Part shown: in pieces, positions 23,752-32,339 of the stretch | How positions within the stretch are numbered: position 1 is the first letter of the stretch | How the letters are laid out: the number at the start of each line of letters is the position of its first letter | DNA from: Acidobacteriaceae bacterium | GTDB lineage: Bacteria; Acidobacteriota; Terriglobia; Terriglobales; Acidobacteriaceae | Assembly: GCA_013361705.1 (NCBI GenBank) | Contig: JABFXN010000235.1 | Span: 1 to 32,339 of the forward strand | Length of the DNA: 32,339 nt | Direction: 5' to 3' | Notes under the pieces: generated by a model | Seen by the model: only the letters and a program-made list of their open reading frames with translations | Databases searched by the model: none | What the model was told of the DNA's origin: nothing | Made by a program: the position numbers and the translations under genes

Positions 23752-25131
23752 CTAGAGGTCGTCTTTGGAGGGTGCTTCGGGAGCGAGACCGTGTTTTTCC
23801 ATACGGTAGATAAGGGTGCGGCGGCTGATATCGAGATAGCGAGCAGCCTGGGTCTGGTTGCCGTTGAACTTCTCCAACGCACGGCGGATGAGGTCTCGCT
23901 CAAGTGCTTCAAGGCTGATGCCCTGTTCCGGCAGGTCAAGCCAGAAAGGCGCGGGACGCGGCGGAGCAGTAAGTTCCGGCGGAAGATCTTCCGTGGAGAT
24001 GATCTCAGAGGTCGAAAGCACCACCAGACGCTCCATCACATTTTCAAGCTGACGGACATTTCCTGGCCAGTGGTAGGCGATGAGATGCTGCAGCACGGTG
24101 GGTGAGAGACGCAGATGCTCGATGGCGTGTCGTTTGCGCGCGCGTTCAAAGAGCACCTCAATCAGCTCCGGTAGATCCTCCCTCCGCTCGCGCAACGGCG
24201 GAATGCGCAGCGGAACCACGGCAAGACGATAGTAGAGATCTTCACGAAAGGCTCCATCCTCGACCATTGCAGAGAGATCGCGGTGGGTGGCAGCAATGAC
24301 ACGAACATCTACCTTGATGGGATCGGTGGCGCCGAGCTTGGCAAGCTCTCCCTCCTGCAGAACTCGCAGCAGCTTAACCTGGGCTTCGAGTGGAAGCTCT
24401 CCGACTTCATCGAGAAATAACGTACCGCCATTGGTGGACTCAATGCGGCCCTCCTTATTGGCGACCGCACCGGTGAACGCGCCTTTGGTGTAGCCGAAGA
24501 GCTCGCTTTCGACGAGGTCGCGAGGGATGGCACCGCAGTTGATAGCGACGAATGGACGCTTGCCGCGACGACTGTTGTGATGGATGGCGCGAGCGACGAG
24601 CTCCTTGCCGGTGCCAGTCTCTCCCTGGATGAGCACCGTCGCATCGCGCTGGGCGACCCGTGCCGCCTGATCGAGGACACGGAGAAGTCCTTTGGAGTGA
24701 CCGACGATGGCTTCGAAGCCGTAGCGCTGATCGAGGGCGGAACGGAGAGTCTGGACCTCTTCGATGAGGCTCTGACGTTCCATCGCGCGATGAACAACAA
24801 GGACAAGCGCGTCAAAGTCCAGGGGCTTGGTGACATAGTCATAGGCGCCAAGCTTCATCGCCTCGACCGCGGTTTCGACTGTACCAAAAGCGGTAACAAC
24901 GATGACCGTCGTGCGAAGACCTGCCTGAGTAATACGGGAGAGCAGCTCCAGCCCTGTTGTAGGCATGCGCAGATCAGTAATGACAAGCTGCGGTTCGGAC
25001 TCGCGGAGCATGCGCCACGCTTCTTCGCCATCGGAGGCGACAGAGACTTCATAGCCTGCTTCCTCAAGCTGCAGCTTCATGACACGCCGGAGACTGACGT
25101 CGTCATCGACAACAAGGATTCGATTGCTCAC
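23752..25131 (-). CDS. NtrC-family sigma-54-dependent response regulator
   Basis: The 459-residue protein has a receiver domain (acidic DDD at 9-11, D53 in VITDLRMP, T80, K102), an AAA+ domain and a Fis-type HTH. Walker A GETGTGKE is at 170-177, the sigma-54 contact GAFTGA at 217-222, Walker B LFLDE at 238-242, and the HTH NQTQAARYLDISRRTLIYRM at about 425-445. It should activate sigma-54 promoters when phosphorylated. The preceding gene is a histidine kinase whose stop overlaps its ATG by 4 bp. The pair is divergent from a metal-efflux operon, a layout similar to ZraSR-type systems. Confidence 0.95.
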   Translation of the reverse strand: MSNRILVVDDDVSLRRVMKLQLEEAGYEVSVASDGEEAWRMLRESEPQLVITDLRMPTTGLELLSRITQAGLRTTVIVVTAFGTVETAVEAMKLGAYDYVTKPLDFDALVLVVHRAMERQSLIEEVQTLRSALDQRYGFEAIVGHSKGLLRVLDQAARVAQRDATVLIQGETGTGKELVARAIHHNSRRGKRPFVAINCGAIPRDLVESELFGYTKGAFTGAVANKEGRIESTNGGTLFLDEVGELPLEAQVKLLRVLQEGELAKLGATDPIKVDVRVIAATHRDLSAMVEDGAFREDLYYRLAVVPLRIPPLRERREDLPELIEVLFERARKRHAIEHLRLSPTVLQHLIAYHWPGNVRQLENVMERLVVLSTSEIISTEDLPPELTAPPRPAPFWLDLPEQGISLEALERDLIRRALEKFNGNQTQAARYLDISRRTLIYRMEKHGLAPEAPSKDDL

Positions 25132-26249
25132 GCCACCTCCACGGACCGACGTAATGGCGCGGATGCAATGGGAAGCTCCACACGGAATATCGCCCCGTTG
25201 CCGACATTCGGTGCGCAGGTGAGCGTTCCACCGTGCTGGCCGGCAATATTGGCCGCAATTGCAAGCCCGAGCCCTGTGCCATTTTCGCGCGTTGTGAAGA
25301 AGGGCTCGAAGATGCGCGCGCGGACTTCGGGACTGATGCCTTTCCCTTGATCCCGCACCTCGATGCAGAGGTTACGGTCGTGCACAAAACTATTGAGCGT
25401 AACGGTTCCTTCCCCCTCGGTTGCCTGAATCGCATTCAGAACAAGATTCAACAGAAGCTGCTTGATCTGCTCCGGATCGCATTCGACCGGCGGCAATACC
25501 GTGTCATGCTGGACCTCCAAAGTCACGTTCTGACGGCTGGCTGCATGCTGAGCAAGAGCGGCGACGGAGGAGACCATTTCGGCAGGCTCCATCCGTTGCA
25601 TGCGTGGAAGCCGGGGCCGGGCAAAGTCCAGGAAGTTTGTAAGGAGCTTATTGAGGCGCTGAGACTCCTTCGTAAGAATCTCCAGACACTCGGCGCGAGC
25701 TTCTGCGGATGCCTGTCCGCGGGCCAGGATACCGGCGGCGCCGCTGATGCTGGCCAGGGGATTGCGAATCTCATGGGCGAGGCTGGCGGAGAGCTGCCCT
25801 GCCGCGCTGAGACGCTCTGATTTACGAAGCTGGTCGATGTTCTGACGCAACTCGATGTAGACATGTTCTAACTCGCGCTTCGTTGTCTCAACTCGGCGGC
25901 GCTGCATGCGCTCGCGGTCAGCAAGCAAGCCGGCAATGATACCGGCAGCGCCGAAGGTGCTGAGCTCGACGACTTGATCCTGCGCGTCAAGTGGGGCGCG
26001 GAACCAGTGACGGTAGATCAAAGGAAGGAATAGAAGAGCCGCAAACAGGACGGTTCGCGCCGCGCCACGCCAGCCAAACAAGAGCCCGGCAAGCATAAAA
26101 GGCAGGATGTTGAGATGGTGCAGGATATTGTGCAGCACCACATAGCGTGGCGGAACAGCCCAGGTAAAGATGGCCAACAACACCACAAGGGTACCGACAA
26201 GCACCGCCTTGGCCTGCGACGATCGCAGCGCAGATGGAAGCTGGGCCAT
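25128..26249 (-). CDS. Membrane sensor histidine kinase, partner of the NtrC-type regulator
   Basis: From ATG 26249 the protein has 373 residues. About four hydrophobic segments lie in residues 14-110 with a His-rich loop (VVLHNILHHLN). A coiled linker leads to the HisKA site SLAHEIRNPLAS (H159). The ATPase domain shows the N box LVLNAIQATEG, G1 DQGKGIS, F box EPFFTT and G2 NGTGLGLAIA. No PAS domain is seen. The frame is open further upstream to 26393, but that part lacks membrane character and would add 48 residues; the later start gives a normal N-terminus. The signal is unknown; adjacency to CzcCBA suggests metal or envelope stress. Confidence 0.9.
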   Translation of the reverse strand: MAQLPSALRSSQAKAVLVGTLVVLLAIFTWAVPPRYVVLHNILHHLNILPFMLAGLLFGWRGAARTVLFAALLFLPLIYRHWFRAPLDAQDQVVELSTFGAAGIIAGLLADRERMQRRRVETTKRELEHVYIELRQNIDQLRKSERLSAAGQLSASLAHEIRNPLASISGAAGILARGQASAEARAECLEILTKESQRLNKLLTNFLDFARPRLPRMQRMEPAEMVSSVAALAQHAASRQNVTLEVQHDTVLPPVECDPEQIKQLLLNLVLNAIQATEGEGTVTLNSFVHDRNLCIEVRDQGKGISPEVRARIFEPFFTTRENGTGLGLAIAANIAGQHGGTLTCAPNVGNGAIFRVELPIASAPLRRSVEVA

Positions 26250-26412
26250 AGTGTTATTGTCCCACGCAGGCGGCGATGGCATGGGCCAGCGAAGCTGAGA
26301 GACTGCAGGCATCGCTGAGTTGCATAGCAATTCCGGAGCCAATTTGAGGGCAGCTAATTCCGGGCAGAAGCATCGACGCGGTTTGAATATCAACTTCTTA
26401 GAAGAACAACGG

Positions 26413-26457
26413 ATCGAGCTTCGCTCGATACTCCCACATCTGCTTCGCAGATATGGG
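26413..26457. other. Two adjacent hairpins with identical TTC loops in a divergent promoter region
   Basis: ATCGAGC-TTC-GCTCGAT (26413-26429) is followed by CCCACATCTGC-TTC-GCAGATATGGG (26433-26457, one mismatch). Both lie between the kinase gene and the efflux operon. They may be part of an acidobacterial intergenic repeat or an RNA/operator structure. The gap 26250-26546 holds no gene I can support. Confidence 0.45.
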
Positions 26458-26546
26458 GCACCCGGTATATGGGCCTGCCCGAGTGCCGGATAGCGGACAA
26501 AGGTGTACCAAATGGGACATCGTGCAAGGCCAAATCTCTATGAAAC

Positions 26547-27899
26547 ATGGGGATTTCTATTTGGCTAGCGAATTGCCATAGAAGCAGTGTGACGCTAGGA
26601 AAGTTGCTCCTCCTCCCACTGTTGCCGGCGGCTTTGCTGGCAGCCCAGACGCCTGTGGATACGCCGATGCCGGCAGAGCCTGCACCGCAGCAGACGGCAG
26701 CGGCTGCTGCGTCCGGCGAACTGCGTCTGACACTCGATGACGCGCTGGCAATGGCGCGACGCAACAGCCCACGCTTGCAGGAGGCACTTGCGGGAACACA
26801 GCGCGGCCAGGCAGCGGTACAGACGGCACGCGCTTACACGAACCCAAATATCGAGGTCTTTCAAGGCCGCCAGTATGCGCGACCGATCAAGACGCCCGGG
26901 ACTCCGGGCCTGCTGCAGCACTATGCGGGTTATCAGACTATTGAGATTCCATCGGAGCGCAGTGCACGCCGGAAGGCAGCGGAGTCCATGGCAGCAAGCG
27001 CGCGAGCGGCCGAACGCGGTGTGGGGCTGAATGTGATGGCCGATACGCAACGGGCTTTCTACGACGCGCTGAAGCGGCAAGAGGAGATTAATCATGCTCG
27101 CGAGAATCTGGCGCTGGTAGAGGACCTTCGGCGACGTGTCGAGGTCGAAGTCAATGTCGGCGAGAAGGGCAAGTTAGAGCTGACACGGGCTGAAGCCGAA
27201 CTCGCCCGCGCGCGGTTTGCGGTGAACAGTGCGCAGATCGAATACGCGTCGGCGATCGCAATCCTGCGCGCTGCCATCGCTGCGCCGGCCGATGCGAACC
27301 TGATTCCCGTAGGTTCAACCACAGCGCACATGACGCTACCAGCTTTGGATACGCTGCGCGATCAGGTGCTGACCGCGCATCCGGCGGTAGCCCAATCCGA
27401 AGCGGAATTGAATGCGAGCCGATCGACACTGGACCGCGAGAAGGCGCTCCGCATCCCGCAGCCAACGGCCTTTGCCGAATTTGAAAACCAGCCCGATCTC
27501 CGGTACTGGCGCGCCGGCATCACCATTCCTATTCCGCTGTGGGACAGGCGGCGTGGACAGATTGCGGATGCAAAGGCCGCCATCTCACAGGCAAACGCGA
27601 CGCTGGACCAGCGACGTCTGGAGCTGGTGAGCGCACTGGAACGGGCATATGAACAGTACCAACTGGCTGACCAGCAGGTAACTTCGCTGGAAGCCGGATC
27701 GCTGCGAGCGGCGGAGAGTGCTGTCGAAGCAGCGAAGTCCGCATACCGGTTTGGCGAGCGCGGCATTGTTGAGGTTCTGGACGCGCAACGCGTTTTGCAA
27801 AGCGTGCGCGGCGATTTGCTGGATGCGCAGTACGCGCGCCAGTCTGCATTGATCGATCTGGAAGAACTGGGCGCACTGACGCCGGGAGTGAGGCCGTGA
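26547..27899 (+). CDS. TolC/CzcC-like outer-membrane efflux protein
   Basis: The 450-residue protein belongs to the outer-membrane efflux (OEP) family. It has a signal-peptide core (LLLLPLLPAALLAAQ), a first OEP repeat beginning LTLDDALAMARRNSPRLQEA, and a second with LRDQVLTAHPAVAQSEAEL and the RRRGQIADAKAAISQANATL helix. The pattern is that of long alpha-helical hairpins in a trimeric channel. GTG 26589 would give a shorter, more typical signal peptide (MTLGKLLLLP) and is a real alternative to ATG 26547. It is the first gene of a three-gene RND system; the next start (TGATG at 27897) overlaps its stop. Confidence 0.9.
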   Translation: MGISIWLANCHRSSVTLGKLLLLPLLPAALLAAQTPVDTPMPAEPAPQQTAAAAASGELRLTLDDALAMARRNSPRLQEALAGTQRGQAAVQTARAYTNPNIEVFQGRQYARPIKTPGTPGLLQHYAGYQTIEIPSERSARRKAAESMAASARAAERGVGLNVMADTQRAFYDALKRQEEINHARENLALVEDLRRRVEVEVNVGEKGKLELTRAEAELARARFAVNSAQIEYASAIAILRAAIAAPADANLIPVGSTTAHMTLPALDTLRDQVLTAHPAVAQSEAELNASRSTLDREKALRIPQPTAFAEFENQPDLRYWRAGITIPIPLWDRRRGQIADAKAAISQANATLDQRRLELVSALERAYEQYQLADQQVTSLEAGSLRAAESAVEAAKSAYRFGERGIVEVLDAQRVLQSVRGDLLDAQYARQSALIDLEELGALTPGVRP

Positions 27900-29164
27900 T
27901 GACACGATGGTTGGAGCATTTTTCCTGTTGCTTGGTATTCCGGGAGGAGCGTGCAGCGGCGTTTTCATTGAGGGAAACGCCCATAGATGCAAAGGCCCTG
28001 CACTACACCTACAGGAAAAAGGCTCTAGCGGCCGCGGCGATGGCCGCGGTATTGCTGGGGACAGGTTGCAAGTCGAAGCCGAAGGAAGAGAAAGCAGCTG
28101 CAGGCGCCAGCAATCCAAACATAGTAGCGGTGACGCCGGTTTTGGCCGAGAGCCTGAAGTTTGGAACACCGCAGATGGCCGATGTGACCGGAACACTCCA
28201 GGTAGCCGCACGCGTCGAGACAGATGCGCAACGCATCGCCCGCGTCGGATCTCCGGTTGCCGGACGCATTCTGAATCTGCTGGTCTTTGAAGGACAGTAC
28301 GTACGCGCCGGGGCCGTCCTGGCCACGCTGCACAGCACCAATCTTTCTGACACGCAGTTTGCATTGATCAAAGCAGCGTCACAGCGAGAGCTTGCCGCAG
28401 CGGCCGAAAAGCGCGCAGAACAACTGGTATCCGCGGATGTCATTGGCCGCGCGGAACTGGAGCGGAGACGCGCGGAGCGGCTACAGGCTACCACTGAGGA
28501 GGCAAGCTATCGCACGCAACTGCTCGGCCTTGGCATGACCGAGGCACAGATACGGCAACTGGAGACATCGCGCAAACTGAGTGCCGATTATCCGATCGTT
28601 GCTCCAAAGAGTGGAACGGTTTTGAAACGAGAGATCACCATCGGACAAGTCGTACAACCGGCAGACCCCGCGTTCACCATCGCCGATCTGTCGAATGTAT
28701 GGATCACAGCTGATGTCCCTGAGCAGGAGGCCGGAATCCTGAAGCCCGGAATGGATGTTGAAGTGCGCGTACCGGCACTGAAGGATATGCAGCTCAATGG
28801 ACGGCTCTCATTCGTTTCTCCCATTGTCGATCCGGCCACTCGCACCGTAGAGGTACGTATGGATGTCCCGAATCCCGATGGCCGCCTGAAGCCGGACGAG
28901 CTTGCCAGCATGACCTTTACTGGCCGCAGCGACCGCAAGCTCACGGTGCCCAACGCCGCAGTAGTTCGTGAAGACAACAAGGACAACGTCTTTGTCCAGA
29001 TTGGGCCGCAGCGATACATCCTGCGAGAGGTGATCCTGGGCGAAGAAGAGAACGACAGACGCGTCGTTCTTAGCGGGGTTACGCCGGCAGAGCGGATTGT
29101 GACCGAGGGAGCCTTTCACCTGAACAATCAGCGCAAGCAGGCTGCGATCAAAGGAGAGAAGTAA
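27899..29164 (+). CDS. RND efflux periplasmic adaptor lipoprotein (CzcB/CusB-like) with repeat-coded N-terminal insert
   Basis: The 421-residue protein is a membrane-fusion protein: a barrel-sandwich segment (RVGSPVAGRILNLLVFEGQY and later YPIVAPKSGTVLKREITIGQ), a helical hairpin between them, a beta-barrel (ITADVPEQEAGILKPGMDV) and a membrane-proximal domain. The lipobox VLLGTGC puts the lipidated Cys at residue 57, far later than usual. Residues 6-43 are coded by the palindromic repeat; without it the start would be MTRWLAAAAMAAVLLGTGC. ATG 27899 overlaps the stop of the channel gene (TGATG), supporting this start. The pump gene begins 2 bases after the stop. Confidence 0.9.
   Translation: MTRWLEHFSCCLVFREERAAAFSLRETPIDAKALHYTYRKKALAAAAMAAVLLGTGCKSKPKEEKAAAGASNPNIVAVTPVLAESLKFGTPQMADVTGTLQVAARVETDAQRIARVGSPVAGRILNLLVFEGQYVRAGAVLATLHSTNLSDTQFALIKAASQRELAAAAEKRAEQLVSADVIGRAELERRRAERLQATTEEASYRTQLLGLGMTEAQIRQLETSRKLSADYPIVAPKSGTVLKREITIGQVVQPADPAFTIADLSNVWITADVPEQEAGILKPGMDVEVRVPALKDMQLNGRLSFVSPIVDPATRTVEVRMDVPNPDGRLKPDELASMTFTGRSDRKLTVPNAAVVREDNKDNVFVQIGPQRYILREVILGEEENDRRVVLSGVTPAERIVTEGAFHLNNQRKQAAIKGEK
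27912..28027 (+). repeat. Palindromic repeat, copy 3 (inside the fusion-protein gene)
   Basis: The 112-bp element runs GAGCATTTTTCCTGTTGC (27914) to ACAGGAAAAAGGCTC (ends 28025), with TA on the right and TG on the left. The inner hairpin GGCGTTTTC/GGAAACGCC has loop ATTGAG. With TA it is 114 bp, or 38 codons. It lies in frame between codon 5 and the hydrophobic core of a lipoprotein signal and is fully open in that frame. Orientation is the same as copy 1. Confidence 0.88.
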
Positions 29165-29166
29165 GC

Positions 29167-32100
29167 ATGCTGCAGTCCATCATTGCGGCTGCTTTGCGGC
29201 AGCGCCTGGTCCTCGTGGTGGTTGCGTGTGTGTTGATGGGCTTCGGCCTGAGCGCGGCGCAGAAACTTTCGGTCGACGCCTTTCCGGATGTAGCGAACAT
29301 ACAAGTACAGATTGCCACTGAAGCCGCCGGGAAGAGCCCGGAAGAGGTAGAGCGCTTCGTCACCATCCCGATTGAGATCGCGATGACCGGTCTGCCGGGC
29401 ATGACAGATATGCGGTCGCTGAATAAGCCAGGGCTGTCTCTGATCACACTGGTCTTCACGGATGAGAGCGACCTCTATCGCGAACGCCAGATGGTCTCTG
29501 AGAGACTGGCGGAGCTACGTGACCGCATGCCTGAAGGTGTCACGCCGGTGCTGGGACCGATCACCAATGCGTTGGGCGAGGTGTATCAGTACACACTGGA
29601 GCTCCCGGGCGAGGCCGAGGAGCATCATGTGCTGACGCGGGATGAGTTGATCGAGCGGCGCACGCTACAGGACTGGGTTGTTCGTCCCTTGCTACGGGGT
29701 GTTTCAGGTGTTGCCGAGATTAACTCGACCGGTGGCTACGTCAAGCAGTATGAGACGCTGGTTGAACCGCAGAAACTGCATTACTACAACCTGACCATCA
29801 ACGATGTCCGGGCGGCGCTGGCGCGCAATAACGCCAATGCTGGTGGAGGTGTGCTGCCGCAGCATGCAGAGCAGTATCTGATCCGCAGTGTGGGCCTGGT
29901 ACGCGATATAGCCGACATCGAAAATATCGTCCTTAAGGAGAACAAGAACACACCGGTCTATGTACGCGATGTAGCGACGGTTCGCATCGGAACCGAGGTC
30001 CGCTACGGCGCGATGATGAAGAACGGATACACCGAGGCCGTAGGCGGTGTCGTGCTGATGACCAGTGGCGGCAACGCCAAGGAGATCGTAAGCCGCGTGA
30101 AGGAACGCGTGGCCGAGATCAATGGCAAGCACATGATTCCTGGCGGCCTGCAGCTGGTGCCCTACTATGACCGCTCGCAACTGGTAGACGCGGCGATTCA
30201 TACGGTAACCGAGGTGCTGGGTGAAGGCATTGTCTTCGTCGTCGTGATCCTGTTCCTGTTTCTGGGTGATCTACGGTCCAGCCTGATCGTCAGTGCGAAC
30301 CTGATCCTGACACCGCTACTGACTTTCCTGGTGATGAACAATATCCACCTCTCGGCGAACCTGATGTCGCTGGGCGGTCTAGCGATTGCCATCGGCCTGA
30401 TGGTGGATGGATCGGTCGTGGTAGTGGAAAACGTCTTCGCTCGCCTAAGCCACAACCACGACCATGTGCATAGCGAGGAAAAGCCTTCGAAGCTGCGCCT
30501 CGTTCTGGACGCGACGCAGGAGGTCGCAACGCCTACGCTCTTCGGCGTAACCATCATCATCCTGGTCTTTCTCCCACTGATGACACTGGAGGGAATGGAA
30601 GGCAAGATGTTTGCTCCGTTGGCATACACCATAGCCATCGCGCTGGCTATCTCGCTGGTGTTGAGTCTGACGTTGTCGCCGATTCTCTCGTCGTATCTGC
30701 TGAAAGGTGGATCAGAAAACGACACGTGGCTGGTGCGGTGGCTGCGCAAGCCTTACAACGCGATGCTGAACTGGGCGCTGGGGCACCGCAAAGTGCTGGT
30801 CGTTGGCGTGGTGCTTGCCTTCTTCGGATCGCTCTCGCTCTTCCCTTTCCTGGGAACCTCGTTCATTCCGGAGATGCAGGAGGGCACGCTGTCGCCTAAC
30901 GCAGATCGCGTGCCGAACATCTCTCTGGAAGAGTCGCTGCGCATGGAAGGAAAGATGCAGCAGCTCATCATGAGCGTAAAGGGCGTGGAGAACGTGGTCT
31001 CGCGTGTAGGACGCGGCGAATCACCCGCCGACCCGGCAGGGCCGAACGAGGCCGACGTGCTCGCGTCGCTGACGCCATTTGATGAGCGTCCGCGCGGCAT
31101 GACACAAGACAAGATCGCAGAGGAGATCCGCGAGAACCTGGCGAAGCTGCCGGGTATCAATCTGGTGATGTCGCAACCAATCAGCGATCGCGTCGATGAG
31201 ATGGTCTCGGGTGTACGCGCCGACGTGGCCGTGATGCTGTATGGCGATGATCTTGATCTTCTGGTGCAAAAGGCAAACCAGATTGCGAAAGTCGCTACTG
31301 GGATCCAGGGTACGCAGGATACACGCGTAGATCGCGTGGGCGGCCAGCAGTACCTGACGATCAGCATCGATCGTGGAGCGATTGCGCGGTACGGTCTGAA
31401 TGCTGCCGATGTGAACGATGTCATCGAAACTGCCATCGCGGGGAAGTCGGCCTCTGAGGTTTATGAAGGCGAGCGCCGTTTTGCCAGTGTGGTGCGCCTT
31501 CCTGCCAATTTGCGCGATTCGCTCGAAGATATCCGGCAGTTGCAGGTCAGCTCGCCGGATGGGCCGCGTGTGCCACTCAAAGACCTGGCCAGCGTAAACG
31601 TCGTAGAGGGTCCGGCGCTCATCAACCGCAATATGGGCAAGCGCCGCATTGTGGTGGGCGTGAATGTACAGGACCGCGATCTCGGTGGATATGTAGCAGA
31701 ACTGCAGCAGAAGGTGAACCAGCAGGTGCAGTTGCCGGCAGGCTATTACATCGAGTGGGGCGGACAGTTTCACAACATGGAGCGGGCACTGCATCACTTG
31801 ATGATCATTGTGCCGATCACGATTGCGGCGATCTTCTTCCTGCTGTTCATTCTGTTCAAGTCAGTTCGCTTTGCCGCGCTGATCATCACGGTGCTTCCGC
31901 TGGCCTCCATTGGAGGCATTCTGGGGCTGTTTATCTCCGGCGAGTATCTCTCAGTACCGGCATCGGTCGGCTTCATCGCGCTGTGGGGTATTGCCGTGCT
32001 GAACGGCGTGGTGTTGGTGAGCTACATCCGCAAGCTACGCCAGGAGGGTCTGTCACAGGAGGATGCCATACGACAAGGGACGCGCCTGCGCTTCCGTCCG

Positions 32101-32313
32101 GTGATGATGACCGCGACCGTTGCGGCGTTGGGCCTGGTTCCCTTCCTGTTTGCGACGGGACCGGGATCTGAGATTCAACGGCCGCTGGCGATTGTGGTGA
32201 TTGGAGGTCTGGTGAGTTCGACGGCGTTGACGTTGATTCTCTTACCCGTGGTGTATGCAACGTTTGAGGGAAAGAATGCACAGGTGGCGTTGGAGGAGAC
32301 ACCTGAGGTGTAG
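29167..32313 (+). CDS. Heavy-metal-type RND efflux pump (CzcA/CusA family)
   Basis: The 1048-residue inner-membrane pump has the family N-terminus (QKLSVDAFPDVANIQVQI), twelve expected membrane segments and two large periplasmic loops. The proton-relay segment in the fourth membrane helix reads GLAIAIGLMVDGSVVVVENV, with D414 and E421. The position of CzcA D402 is Ala (A408), as in CusA, but DGS differs from the CusA DAA. The substrate is thus not clearly Zn/Co or Cu/Ag. The gene is complete, starts 2 bases after the adaptor gene and ends 26 bases before the window edge. Channel, adaptor and pump form one envelope-spanning complex. Confidence 0.94.
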   Translation: MLQSIIAAALRQRLVLVVVACVLMGFGLSAAQKLSVDAFPDVANIQVQIATEAAGKSPEEVERFVTIPIEIAMTGLPGMTDMRSLNKPGLSLITLVFTDESDLYRERQMVSERLAELRDRMPEGVTPVLGPITNALGEVYQYTLELPGEAEEHHVLTRDELIERRTLQDWVVRPLLRGVSGVAEINSTGGYVKQYETLVEPQKLHYYNLTINDVRAALARNNANAGGGVLPQHAEQYLIRSVGLVRDIADIENIVLKENKNTPVYVRDVATVRIGTEVRYGAMMKNGYTEAVGGVVLMTSGGNAKEIVSRVKERVAEINGKHMIPGGLQLVPYYDRSQLVDAAIHTVTEVLGEGIVFVVVILFLFLGDLRSSLIVSANLILTPLLTFLVMNNIHLSANLMSLGGLAIAIGLMVDGSVVVVENVFARLSHNHDHVHSEEKPSKLRLVLDATQEVATPTLFGVTIIILVFLPLMTLEGMEGKMFAPLAYTIAIALAISLVLSLTLSPILSSYLLKGGSENDTWLVRWLRKPYNAMLNWALGHRKVLVVGVVLAFFGSLSLFPFLGTSFIPEMQEGTLSPNADRVPNISLEESLRMEGKMQQLIMSVKGVENVVSRVGRGESPADPAGPNEADVLASLTPFDERPRGMTQDKIAEEIRENLAKLPGINLVMSQPISDRVDEMVSGVRADVAVMLYGDDLDLLVQKANQIAKVATGIQGTQDTRVDRVGGQQYLTISIDRGAIARYGLNAADVNDVIETAIAGKSASEVYEGERRFASVVRLPANLRDSLEDIRQLQVSSPDGPRVPLKDLASVNVVEGPALINRNMGKRRIVVGVNVQDRDLGGYVAELQQKVNQQVQLPAGYYIEWGGQFHNMERALHHLMIIVPITIAAIFFLLFILFKSVRFAALIITVLPLASIGGILGLFISGEYLSVPASVGFIALWGIAVLNGVVLVSYIRKLRQEGLSQEDAIRQGTRLRFRPVMMTATVAALGLVPFLFATGPGSEIQRPLAIVVIGGLVSSTALTLILLPVVYATFEGKNAQVALEETPEV

Positions 32314-32339
32314 CGAGTTGGTTGAATGTTTGACTAGTT

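Noticed and set aside
26394-26546. Sigma-54 (-24/-12) promoter before the efflux operon
   Set aside because: TGGGACATCGTGCA near 26512 has a GG and a GC element but the spacing is about two bases short, and no other site fits GG-N10-GC.
32314-32339. Feature after the pump gene
   Set aside because: Only 26 bases remain and nothing is recognisable in them.

Overview
The window looks like chromosome of a soil acidobacterium of the Terriglobia (Granulicella, Terriglobus or Edaphobacter relatives). This is an inference from the acidobacterial-type VWA protein at the left edge, the gene content, the moderately high GC and the repeat-rich intergenic DNA. I see no rRNA, tRNA, CRISPR array, phage gene or transposase.

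Layout. At 1-494 (-) lies the N-terminus of a secreted VWA protein. From 756 to 4453 come a DUF1015 protein and a tightly overlapping cell-wall set: amidase, GerMN protein and glutamate racemase murI. From 4522 to 8093 come an EVE-domain protein, a membrane diguanylate cyclase with a small membrane protein, a methyltransferase (-) and a DUF1569/DinB-like protein, separated by heptamer repeats. Lysine/diaminopimelate synthesis fills 8168-18282 with asd-lysC-dapB, then dapA, then dapD. It is interrupted by a BtuB-like TonB-dependent receptor (-), an M29 aminopeptidase, a lone receiver protein and an esterase-like hydrolase (-). RNase J, FtsK and a DUF2383 four-helix protein follow. The right end holds an NtrC-type regulator and histidine kinase (-), divergent from a CzcCBA/CusCBA-like metal efflux operon (+).

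The main new observation is a roughly 112-118 bp palindromic repeat present three times, at 2130-2251 (+), 18280-18395 (inverted) and 27912-28027 (+). It has terminal inverted repeats starting GAGCATTTTT, is flanked by TA (TG on one side of the third copy), and carries an inner hairpin whose substitutions all keep pairing. With one TA counted, the copies are 120, 114 and 114 bp, all multiples of three, and two forward frames are open in each. Two copies lie in frame inside the signal-peptide region of downstream exported proteins. Removing each copy on paper restores a normal signal peptide or a stop codon. This resembles the in-frame palindromic elements described in Rickettsia, but here in an acidobacterium and at the export signal.

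A second repeat family consists of 7-bp (and 8-bp) tandem units of the CAAC/GTTG type. Two loci share a composite layout of heptamers, a core and opposite-sense heptamers. One ends in an 11-unit array just upstream of a -10-like hexamer.
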